This document shows, in pieces, positions 1 through 11,300 of a DNA stretch of 64,000 nucleotides. Below the pieces are notes generated by a model. It did not search any database and was not told the DNA's origin. It worked only from the letters and a program-made list of their open reading frames with translations. Position numbers and translations under genes: made by a program. Every line of letters starts with the position of its first letter. Position 1 is the first letter of the stretch. The stretch comes from Mactra quadrangularis (Eukaryota > Mollusca > Bivalvia > Venerida > Mactridae), in NCBI GenBank assembly GCA_025267735.1, contig CM046303.1, positions 39,631,380 to 39,695,379 on the forward strand. Reading direction: 5' to 3'.

Positions 1-743
1 TAACATATCATTTTATGCTCTACAGCAGCAGCATTCATTAAATTAATCAGTATTCTAGTTCAGATTCCAATCTACACTCGAATTTAACCACCCCTATAGT
101 AGGATTATTTTAACAATAGGCATATAACCCAGAGTTAATCTGAGAATTTTTAAAGAAACGCACTTTACCAAATACACTCAGATCATTTCCTAACGGGTAT
201 AATTGATGATTAAACTATTTCGAAGGTAAAGAAACACACCGGGTGTTATATCTCGTGTTAATTCACGATATAACACTTGGGTAATGTAAAGAAATTGGGC
301 ATAAAACACGCAGACACGCGAGTACATTTTAAACACAAACGGTCCGTAAGTCTATTTATAGGAACGGTCTAAAACTGACGATATACAAAGAAGAATTATC
401 AGACCATGATTGATTATAATTTTATAATATAATATTGTTCGTTTTTTCTGAACTGTCAAAACATGAATAATTTCACGTTGAATGCGTTTGTTAAAATTAT
501 TGTCGTAATACACACATGAGTTTCCGAAAGTGTGTATTATGATTGAGTAAAGCTTCTTATGCCGTATGATATGTTTTAGTCAAGATATTTTAATAACAAT
601 TAGGCCGCCACTATAAAAACAATGCATTCAGTTACCGTGAAATTATTCAAGCTTTGACAGTTGAGAAAAAACGGACAATAGGTGCTTATATTTTAGTAAA
701 CAAGATATATTGCTGTAATTGGTGGCCAATGATTAAATAAGCG
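1..743. other. AT-rich flank outside the left inverted-repeat arm
   Basis: No coding region, RNA gene or terminal repeat was recognised here. It has no counterpart beyond the outer end of the right arm, so the inverted repeat really stops near 744. Confidence 0.5.
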
Positions 744-3700
744 ATGGGTTTTTTAGCAAGACTGTGAAACAGGCGAAGCTATAAGCGGCATTTCTGAACT
801 GCGATATTGAGTAGTGGTCCATTTTTCCGCATGCCAGCAAATAGTTCAATATAAAAAACTCGATACATAACTGCCTTTATCTTGCATTCACACATATTTC
901 ATAAAATTCATTGCGACATCAAATCTCTTCAATTTTGTGAACAATTAAACTATGTTAGAAAAGTAATAACTCGACTGGTTACCGCGGATGTATACATGTA
1001 CATCGATTTCATTCATGAAAAATTATGAATGAAAATATTTTACTCGTCCCCGTATCAAGCACTATAGTCACGTGATTAACAATTCAATAAACCTGGAAAG
1101 ACTCGATCAAACGCTTTACTTTGAATTTGTAAGAACGGTTAAATTTCACAATAATATAAACAGTGGAGTAAATGTTTTATTTCTGTGTAAAAAAATAAAC
1201 AAATATTCAAATATGCTAGTTGTGAAGTAGTCTATTCGCCGTGCAAATTCGAATATTTCATAAGTCCATTACTACTGTTCTTCGCAGTGAAACTTCGAAT
1301 ATTCGTAACATTGAAATGTAATATTGTAACGAGCTCACCCCAGACAACTGTGGACGCGTGTATAGATCTACGCACGATGTTTCGTCTAGATCTATACCGC
1401 CGGAGTCGATCTACGTCAGTGGAGGTTTCTCCTAGGTGAACTGGTTGGTATCGGGGTTGAGAGGCCTGTCGAGTGGTTCTCTTACACCTGTGGTTCAATT
1501 GGTAGCGTGAACGATTGAAGTTCAATCGATGCTCTCGTCAACATTGTCTGCGTACCAGGTACACAATGGTGAACACAAAGACAACTCGTTGGTAAAGTTT
1601 CAACTCGAACGTTTTATTTAACGTTGAAAGTATTCTATCTACCAATGACTAAAATAACTTAGAATTCCTATTTAACAATAAAATGCAGATATATCCATGA
1701 CTATAATACTTTGATTTGGCCCCTAAACAATCTTTTAGACGAAAACATAGTTCCTTTAGACTGTACAGCGTAGGAATAAATTCCCAGAGTTAGATGTAAA
1801 CATGACAGGAACGCTGACATTTAGACAAAATGTGCTCGTAACAAAATGGATCAAAACTTGCGTTAAAACGGGATTTAAACATTAACATTCAGCAAAAGTG
1901 TACGGAATTAACTAATTCACATCTAGGATTAGGATTTAACATCGAAGGATACAAATTTACTGGAATGTAGAGGATCCAAATATGCGAACGTCGCGAAAAC
2001 TGGTTACGAAACATACTGGATAAACAAACATTGATTTGAGCTCAGAATCCTAGTTCATAACCTACATATATGTGCTAATGTGTTCTGTGTGTTGCCCAGA
2101 ACACTAGTCATTGTGTGCTTTATGGCTAGAGACATGCATCATGCTCACTGGCTTACGGTCGTTTCTCCACTAAGTCATTTCTCCCCTGGTCATTTCTCCA
2201 CTTTTTAGTAGTCATTTCTCCACTTTTTAGTAGTCATTTCTCCACTTTTATATATAATAGGTTTATATAAGATATAGGTATGTTATTGAATTATGTACAT
2301 GTTAATTTTGTAAATGATATTCATTTTTGAACTAAAATAGTATAATTTTTAGAATGTTTATGTAGTATATTATGATAAATAAATTGTATTTTTTTTATGA
2401 AATTAATTTATATTGAAGTGCAAATTAAAATGTAATTTTGTATGTTATTCAGTATATTTCATACGATATAATTTAGTAACTGACTAAAAATAAAATATTT
2501 TAAATATAGAAAGGAATGATAATCTTGCTTGTAAATAAAATAAAATTAAATAAATCAATTCGTTCATTGTCTTTTTAACCACATAGTTTTGATAAAAGGT
2601 TATAGTGTCAATGAGTGGAAATAATTGTATAATTATATGAAAATATGAAATTGCTGGAGTTATTTAAGGAATTATTTTAAGGAAAATTATAATACAAATT
2701 AAGAAAATTGTATTAATTACCACTGTATTATTGAAAATAAATGGTGAAAAAATGTACTTTAAAAGTGCAAATAAGAGCAACCACTTTCACCTAGAATTGA
2801 TTTGATTAAACACATCACATTCAATGACACTTCATAAACCAACAAAATATTTGTATAAAAACATGCTTAAATAATATCAGTTTGTACTTTATATTGATAT
2901 AATGTTTCAATATAACTATCCAATAATAAGGGTAATTATCACCTTAAACAATAAACCTATTATAATCCTATAATATATAAAAGTGGAGAAATGACTACTA
3001 AAAAGTGGAGAAATGACTACTAAAAAGTGGAAAAATGACCAGGGGAGAAATGACTTAGTGGAGAAACGACCTGTTCCCATGCTCACTAAACAGGAAACAT
3101 GGAACGCAGAAAATGTAAACATGAATTACAAGGTAACTTCTGATTTAAACTGTAGTTATTATGTGTAATATACCCCGGCCCGTTTCAATATTAGCTGGGG
3201 AGGGGGGGGGGCTATTGCATTTACCGGTACGTAGTAATTCACCTGAACTGGAAATACCAGTATTAGAATTCTCAAAAATGTTTTACTGTGTATTCACAAC
3301 ATATCAAAACCGTCCAAAGTTTATTTATAGAAGACAAGACTTAACATGCCCTGATAATATGTAAGACCATTGAGTCTATTTTTAGAATTCCAGGAATTAG
3401 CACGCTTTGTTTACAATTGGAGTAAATGAATTGAAGTAATATCCCTCAACGTTTTAAGCCGTGCCGAGTCTATTTAGAGAATATCAAGATTTGCGTGACA
3501 CGTGAATGATACCTAATATTTAGACCTTTTTTGATTCATTTTATGGAACTTTCTGGGCTGATGAAAGTACACTGAAAAAACAGGTGTTGTCCAGGATTTG
3601 TTCGGACTACGAACATAAAACAGCATTATTATGGTAGACTCTAGAACTGTTCCTGTCTATATGACATATAGGGACTAGCCCCAATCTTTGAGCAAACCGA

Positions 3701-5913
3701 AATATTCCTATATAAATAAGAAGGGTGTTTTGCTAACAGCTATGTTTATGAGGGGCATGACTTAAACCTGTCTCAGTGGATACTGGTTACGCCTCTCGGC
3801 TGATTGGATACAGATAATCTTGTCCCGTATAAATACATTTGCCCGTTAGTAGGTAAGATATGTTTGCATTTTTTCAACAAAAAGGAGTTTTAAAAAAGAA
3901 AACACATTCTATTATTAGCTGTGCATATTTTCTGGGGTTTTTTTGCAACTTCATTGACACTGGTTATACTTCATGCAATAATAATGTTATTTTCTGGTAA
4001 TACACGCAGATAACCCGACAAAAATGTGCTAAAGATTTCAAATGTGCATCCCTATTTTGACTGTCCGATGTCCACTTTTTCATCGTGTGACCTCAAATGC
4101 ATTGTTCTGATTGGCTTACATCAACCGGTGTCAACACGAAAATCCTCAAATCTTGATAATTGTACTTATCACTGCCGACGCAGCTATAATAATAACTATA
4201 ACATTTACCCTAAAGCCCTGTTTGATTAGAGGGACAAGAAAATATAAATGCAAAGTATTAAATACCGCCGGGTAGTGGTAACATTTTGAGTACATACATC
4301 AAGAGAGAAAACAAAGATAGTTAAAGCAAAAAGAGTACACAATTATGTATTCTAAGGTATAATACAGAATATGCGAGTATTCCATGATTAAATGGCAGGT
4401 TATAGATCAACATGTACAATATCTAAAAGTTCAGCATGCAGACACAGTATCAAAACTTACTAAAGACAAGTACAAATAATTTATAACTTTTACATCATGC
4501 ATTTTGTGCTTCGTTTACGATAAACCCGATCCAAAATTCCTAGCTGGAGTAATCGCTTATAAATTGCTATCGCTTATAAATATGCAGCAAATCTGTTCAC
4601 AAAGACGTGCGTGAAATATATCAGTACGTGTGGTTTTTAGCATGAACCTCAATTTAGGAGAGCATCTATTTTGCAATGTATTAAGAAATAAATTAATGAA
4701 AATAATGCACTTAAAGTGCCCATCAATGGCAGAATTTTTATTGCAGTACTATAAAATTAAAAATTATTACAATTTAATTAGCTCTGTCAGCATTTGTAAA
4801 TAAAAAAGGAGGACGCAAGTAAAAGAAATCATGAACTGCTTCTACCATCAGATTCTGACGACTCCAATGTGTAAATAAGTGATCTTATTTTAAGTTCATG
4901 ATATATCGGGGGCTACTGTCCCCGAACACCCGCTTTTTCATGGTCATCGTCAATACCGACACGTTGAAGACACAGGGATTCATAACGATAACCATTTATA
5001 CCTATATCCATGGCTGCCCTAATTGTGGCATGTACCCATTAAATAAAACCCTCTTTTGGCTTCAAAGTTTGCATTGCATGTCTATGGAAAGTATGTTATG
5101 AATTTTAAAAAAAATCAGAATTCTTGGATTTGCGGAGGTTAAAATCTATGCTAGTTAAAATCACGAACAAAATTTGAGTAAATTCCATCCGATAGTTATT
5201 TAGATATTTCATTGGGTCCAGCTTTAAGGCAAAATACCTATAAAATGAAAACATTTTGTATTTTTAATGTGTATTTCACAATTCATATTGTTTCATTTCA
5301 ATTGATGATATTGTTCTCCACCTCATGCTGTTGCGTTGTCCTTTTTTTCAAAAATGTACATACTGCAGGCTGATCCAACAATTGTTATCAACTTCATTTA
5401 TGATAATTTCTACAGCATACCTTAAACGTAACTCGTATTAGCAAAACAGTTCTGTTCTGTTTATGATAGCTATGAAAGTAAGATTACAAAAACAAGAATT
5501 ATTTGAAATTTCTTTTTCCATTTTTGAATCATCTAGCTTGTGAATTATGATTTTAATTTTTTCTTCACGTGTTCAACATGATTTTGATATTTTACTTGAA
5601 GTACAATATTTTGTTATTATAGACAGGATGTATGAAATCATTGTGTTGACATTACTGAAAATCATTATTTCTATTGAATGAGGAAATAAGACTTCTCACA
5701 GCTCTTCATCAACTAGTAATTATACAAGTCCATTGATCAGTGAGTTATAAGAAAATGTATGCCAATCTTTCTTAAAAAGCTCTTAATCATCAGATTTGAT
5801 TTATACCTAAATTAATGACTTATTATAAGTGAGACGAAACAAAAGCTTGAACTATTGATGGTTGTTTGAGCCTTCAACACAGTCTTGCTTCAGTGCTTTT
5901 CAGCACTTTGATT
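744..5913 (+). repeat. Left arm of a giant inverted repeat (about 5.2 kb)
   Basis: This block is matched along its whole length by the reverse complement of 59633-63833. Anchor points agree from the outer end ('tagcaagactgtgaaac' near 754, opposite 63805-63825) to the inner end ('cagcactttgatt', 5901-5913, opposite 59633-59645). Over 3161-3364 I counted about 9 substitutions against the other arm, roughly 4-5 percent. Most change the amino acid of the small frame there, so that frame is probably not under protein selection. The arm is about 970 bp longer than its partner; 938 bp of that is a MITE insertion with its duplicated site. The stretch 1325-1560 is more GC-rich than the rest, begins TGTAACGAGCTC, and read from the other arm lies downstream of an AATAAA, so an LTR-like origin is possible but unproven. 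The short motif AGCAAGACTGTG occurs near the outer end and inverted near the inner end. Family unknown. Confidence 0.9.
2150..3078. mobile_element. MULE-like MITE, 929 bp, with 9-bp target duplication, inserted in the left arm
   Basis: The ends are long inverted repeats (left GGCTTACGGTCGTTTCTCC, right in reverse complement GGGAACAGGTCGTTTCTCC). They continue inward through tandem copies of a 'TCATTTCTCCACTTTTTAGTAG' motif for roughly 100 bp. The element is flanked by direct repeats ATGCTCACT at 2141-2149 and 3079-3087. The right arm carries the uninterrupted site with a single ATGCTCACT, giving a clear empty allele. Size, long TIRs and a 9-bp duplication fit a Mutator-like (MULE) non-autonomous element; this is inference, as there is no transposase. 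The interior is AT-rich and non-coding. Confidence 0.88.
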
Positions 5914-5988
5914 TTATGAAAGTTTATAAAAAGTAGTAACTACATAATAATGTAGTAACTATATAGATTTATTAACTGTGCCTTTTTA

Positions 5989-6143
5989 TCATGGAACACT
6001 TTACATGTTCTGTATTATACCTCAGAATACATAATTTTGTACTCTTTTTGCCGCATATATCTTTGTTTTCTCTTTTGTGTATGTACACATAATGTTTTCA
6101 CTATCCGGCGGTATTTAATGCTTTGCATTAATCTTTTCTTGTA
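5989..6143 (-). repeat. Third, inverted partial copy of the arm repeat just inside the left arm
   Basis: This stretch (from 'atcatggaacac' through 'ccggcggtatttaat') matches the reverse complement of the left-arm segment near 4235-4405. It therefore has the same orientation as the right-arm segment 61145-61310. It lies only about 75 bp inside the inner boundary of the arm. The arm family may therefore carry an internal or terminal inverted copy of this segment. No coding capacity. Confidence 0.75.
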
Positions 6144-6726
6144 AATACATGTATACATCGGAATATCCAATCGTTCTTTATAAAGAAAAAAGTTTCTTTA
6201 TTTAACGCAAAGATCAACTAAGATCGGAAATAAAAGGCATTGAATACCGTCTTTTATATGAAATAAACGCGGGGAGAAATGAATTGATTCAGCGAAGTTT
6301 TTCATTTATCTGGCTTCTATTGAGTCTTAGTTAAGTTAGGTTTCAGTTTGCTTACAATGCGTGCACAGTCGGAAGTCCGGGTTATTTGTGACGCTTGTCA
6401 AATCTAGCATAAAGACGCTTGAAAATGAATCAATCTTCTGCTGATAGAAATATGACTAGTGATACATCAAAACAACATACAAAGAAATCAGGACACTTTT
6501 TCATTAATAATTTGTGTCAGACACTATGTACATGAGAAACTTGTGCATAATGAAACATTTATATACGATGAGATTTGGTCGTTAAAAATCCCTGGGTGAT
6601 AATGTGTTAGGAAGAATACATGTATAGAGGTTCTCAAAACATGCAGAAATAGGTGATAGCTGTTAGTAATAATTATTAGAACATGAAATTGTTTAATGCT
6701 ACAGCCCAATAAACATATAAATAGCC
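6144..6726. other. Intergenic, nothing recognised
   Basis: AT-rich sequence with many stops in all frames and no clear repeat structure. Confidence 0.4.
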
Positions 6727-6985
6727 GTAAGGGCACCGAACGGGCGCCGTGCGATCAAGCTTCGCAATGACCCGTACGAACTCTTGCGTACCCGTACGGA
6801 CTGTTACGTTTTACGAGGGTCCGTGAGATAAGCCGTGAATACACGTTTCAGTTTCAAAGGCAAATCGTGAACAAGATCGGGTCCGAGTATGGGTTAAACT
6901 TGCATATCTTACAGCTACGGCTCTGTACGGGTGTGTTGTTTGTGCCATGTGCGTACCGTCACCTTAATACGCAAGGCTTCCCACG
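6727..6985 (+). other. GC-rich block abutting the LINE 5' side
   Basis: Base composition shifts abruptly to GC- and CpG-rich, with several CCGTACG or CGTACGG motifs. The open frame starting at 6867 runs from here into the reverse transcriptase frame. It could be upstream sequence of the same LINE, or a separate repeat fragment joined to a truncated LINE. I do not recognise any protein domain in this part. Confidence 0.35.
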
Positions 6986-6989
6986 GTCT

Positions 6990-8301
6990 ACGGTTAAGCC
7001 TCTTCTTAAGAAGGTGGGTCTGGGTCTGGAATATGCTAATTATAGACCGGTTAGCAATTTGTCCTTCTTATCTAAGGTAATAGAAAAGGCTGCCTTAAAT
7101 AGATTGAATTCTCATGTTGATAAGAATAATCTTCTTCCAAAAAATCAGTCTGCATATAGACGTTTTCACTCATGTGAGTCAGCCCTCCTTAGATTAGTTA
7201 ATGCCCTACTGTGTGGTATGGAGAAATTAGAAGTAACTGCATTAATAGCTATTGATCTGAGTGCTGCATTTGACACTGTTGATCATGACATTTTATTAGA
7301 AGTACTTAATAATCAATATGGACTACAGAATAGTACACTTCGCTGGATTGATTCATTTCTTCGCCCACGGGCATGACGAGTCAACGTCAATACTAGTTCA
7401 TCATCTGTACGTCCATTAGATTGCAGTGTTCCGCAAGGTAGTTGTTTGGGTCCGTGGCTATATCTTACTTATGCAGGGACCTTATTTGATGTCATTCCAT
7501 CTGATATATCAGTGCATGGTTTTGCTGATGACCACACTGCTAATAAAAGATTCTGTCCTAATAATCAGAATGAAGAAGCAAATGCCATTTCTGATCTTGA
7601 AGATTATGCTCTAACAATAAATTCGTGGATGAATGAAAATAAATTAAAATGAACAACTCAAAGACGGAGTTTATCATGTTTGGAAGCCGAGCACAGTTGA
7701 AAAAATGCTTAACCCAGTCAATCAATATTGCTGGTGAAACTATAAAATCTGTGAAGACAATTCGCTATTTAGGGGCCTTTCTTGATGAAAACTTAAGCTT
7801 TGAAGATCACATCAAAACAAAAAGTAGAACTGCCGTGTTCAACTATTTACGTATCAAAAGTATTAGAAAATATTTGGATACAGAAGCAACAGAAACACTA
7901 GTCCTATCTTTGGTCATGTCCCACATTGAATACTGTAATCTAATCTTGTATGGAATCTCAAAATGTGATCTTAACAAATTTCAGCGAATTCAAAACATGT
8001 GTGCCAAACTAGTATTAAGGCTAAAAAATCAGACAGTTCAAAGGATGCTTTGTACTCACTGCACTGGTTACCAGTCAAAGCAAGAATCAACTTTAAAATA
8101 TGTACTTTCATGTACAACTGTTTTTCTGGAACTGCACCTGCATACCTGACTGAAATTCTTCAAAAGCCTGTACAAAGCAGATCTGGTCTTAGATCTGCAA
8201 AATCCAAAGACCTGAATTTTTTTATACCAATAAATAAGAAAAAAACATTCAGTGACAGAAGCTTTAGTACAGTTGGTCCCATGCTATGGAATAAGCTACC
8301 A
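6990..8301 (+). pseudogene. CR1-like LINE ORF2 reverse transcriptase, 5'-truncated and frame-broken
   Basis: The translated pieces give consecutive reverse transcriptase blocks of a CR1/L2-type LINE: 'NYRPVSNLSFLSKVIEKA', then the palm motif 'ALIAIDLSAAFDTVDHDIL', then 'HGFADDHT' (the catalytic YADD box with Phe for Tyr), 'TIRYLGAFLDENLSFEDHI', and the C-terminal 'LHWLPVKARINFKI' and 'FSTVGPMLWNKLP'. Endonuclease and N-terminal regions are missing. The frame is broken by a stop near 7374 and by frame changes near 7650 and 8030, so no active polyprotein is encoded. The copy is cut at 8301 by a DNA transposon and resumes at 13163. Codons bridge the insertion exactly (Leu-Pro, then Asp-Asp-Ile-Lys). 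Confidence 0.88.
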
Positions 8302-11300
8302 CAGTGTGGGAAATCACGTGACCTAAAATGGTTCTTTACACGGAAAAAATGGCGGCCATATCGTAAAATTTGGGCTAAAAGACAAGATAAATGACATTTA
8401 TACTTCACCAATTTTTATCAAACCTAGCGCAGTCTAAGCAGCACAAAATTCTCTTTCTAACGGTAGTTCTGCCAAACCCACAACGGTTCTAGTTTTCTAG
8501 ATTACCTCGAGGTTTTGAACGAGTTGAGAGTTTCTTGGAGGAAAAATGCCGTGGTGCCTAACACGTACATGCTATGATTTTTTGAAAAATAACTTCTTTT
8601 AGCAAAAATACACCAAAATTTTGGCAATGTATGTTTATCTTATGCAGTAATGCAAATCACCTGTCAATTACTCATTGTTACGTTTCCATTTGAAAAAGAT
8701 ATTACTGAAAAAGTAATAATGGTGCTTCACACGTACAATTTTTCTGTCATGAAATGACGGTGCTTTACACGTTCGATGAAGAACTGATAGTGATTTACAA
8801 AAGGTTATTAGTATTAACAGGTTGATATTTATGATAAAAGTTTAACTATGTTCTAGACCTTTTTAACTAGTTATTTCAAATCCCTCACACATTCTTGCGT
8901 TAGAGGGTTGCGGGTAGATGTACAAGCAGTTGAGTTTATAGCTTGAATAGTTTTAAACACATTTCGTAGCATTGGGTCTAACAAATTTTCTCAAAAGTTC
9001 CAACAATCAACTATACATTTCTACGTCCTATTTATTCCAAATATTTAAATTCTTCATCTCTTAAAAGGGCAAAATACATCTAGCCGTTATTATTGATAGT
9101 GATGATGGAACTGGGTCATTATTATCTTAATTTATTATTTGCATAATAGATTTATTGATGTTTTATTGTTTTTAGAGTGTAGATATATACGAATTAGATC
9201 GGTACCTTCCCTTACCGGACTGCCCGTCAGTCCGGTAATTTACCGGACTATACCGGACAGACCTAAATATTTCATTGTTTTGATAAAGATACATATTAAA
9301 ATGGTACTTTTTGCATGTAGTATTGTTATACAACTCAATAAATAAAGTTTTAAATCATTTTTTAGCATTTTATTGTGTATATACCCATATAATAATAAAG
9401 TATATATCACCGCTGACTGAGCTCACATGGCTTATTCACAGTGATCGTCTGGATTGACAATGATCAATACCTTTATGGCCATGGAAAGTGCGTGGGATAC
9501 ATTTATTTATGCTATATATACTATATCACTCATCTAAGGATAGAATTTGGTAATAAATACTTAGTTCTGATAACAGATTCATCAACTATCTATACCGGAC
9601 TGGCATTTTCAGCGATGGAAAGATTACTCTCCCTTTTCTCTACCGGACTGGCCTTGAAATATACATATAAAATCTTACAACTACCGGACTGGCGATATTT
9701 TCATAATTGAATAGCTTCACAAATAGCTAAGAATAGATACTTAAATCGTTTAAAAACATTTTATGCAATATAAGAAGAATTAAATGATGTTATTTGCCAC
9801 CGAACTGGCATTTATCTATTAATTCTTAACTATTTGTGTTGGTATTCCATCATACAAATATCGCCAGTCCGGTAGTATTTAGATTTTATAAGTAGATATT
9901 AAGGCCAGTCCGGCAGTGAAAAGGGAGAGTAATCTTACACAATTTAGAAATGCCAGTCCGGTAGCAAATAACATTTTTTTTCTTCTTATATTGCATAAAA
10001 TGTTTTTAAAACATTTATTTATTCTTAACTATTTATGTAGGTATTCCATCATGAAAATATCGCCAGTCCGGTAGGTTTACAATTTTATAAGTATAAATTA
10101 AGGCTAGTCCGTTTGTAAAAAGTGAGAATAATCTTACATATTCATTTCTTTGGCTCTAAGTCGGTTTAAAACGCTATTTTCACTGTTTGAAATCAATCGA
10201 TTATCAAGATATGGCCTTTTAAAATAATAAAAAAGTCAAAACATGTAATTTTATTGTTAATCTTTATCAAAACAATGAAATATTTAGGCCAGTCCGGTAT
10301 AGTCCGGTAAATTATCGGACTGACGGGCAGTCCGGTAAGGGAAGGTACCCCGAATTAGATAAATACATATATACGTCATTTCTAATGACGAATGCCCTAT
10401 TTTCTGTTTCAGATTGAAAACACTATGCCATTATTAGATAAATCTTTTTCATCAAACATCGGCCTATAAAAATACCGAATTTGAGTTGACTAATTACTCA
10501 ATTTCATTTGCCATGCGGCACGTTATTTTATGTGACTGTGAAAAAACAATCGGCGAACAAAAGAATTAAAAATTTTAATATACAAATTTGACAAGTGACA
10601 ATTGTTATATTCTTTGAAAACGATAACGTGTTTGAAGTTAATTCATATATGAGGTCAGGTTATTACATTTAATTAGCACCCTGCACTGTCGGTTTGAGTA
10701 AACCTTGTTGTGATTTTGGCATCGTATATATTTATAAATATCCAAAAATATCGTACTACATTGTATTTACGGGCGTATGATTTTATTTTTATCTTAGTAT
10801 GAACAATTACGTCAATAAAAATTGATTTATGTGAGTCGGCACCGAGTCCCTTTCACTGATAATCAAGGTATATCAACTTTTTTTATGATTACCGCCGATC
10901 AGTTTTTATAATGGCAGACGATGACTTCGTTATTAATTTGAGAGTTCAGTGGTTGCTATAAGTAAATTAACTCTCAATAAATAACTGATCGAATGATAAC
11001 GGGAGTTGCATCGTAACGTTTTAGCTTCTTACACGACAGAGTGAAAATATGCGATCCTGTCAACATTCGATATCGCCAAAAATTGGCTTTAAGATTTTTC
11101 TTTTTCGATTTTGCCGAGGAAATCGGCCGATTTTTTTGTGTTTTCGCCGAAAACTCGGCCCAATCTCTGGATTTCGCCGTAAAAAATCGGCAGACTTTTC
11201 AGAGTTTGTTAATTTAAACCATTTATTTCAGGCTAAAGAGTAAATGGGATCGTGAAACATTTGTCTCATTAATTTCGTATCCAGGGGATATCGGCACATT

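Noticed and set aside
2916..3122. Hydrophobic minus-strand frame
   Set aside because: Mostly the terminal inverted repeat of the 929-bp MITE plus flank.
3161..3364. 67-aa frame conserved in both giant arms
   Set aside because: Most differences between arms change the amino acid, so conservation reflects DNA copy similarity, not protein selection.
4898..5101. Second shared small frame in both arms
   Set aside because: Contains the CACAGGG transposon terminal word, has no domain, and differs in length and start between arms.
8300..8306. CACAGTG at the left end of the 4.86-kb element, like a Transib/RSS heptamer with 5-bp duplication
   Set aside because: The leading CA belongs to the duplicated TACCA; the other end reads TACAGTG, so the true end is CAGTG and the heptamer is coincidental.
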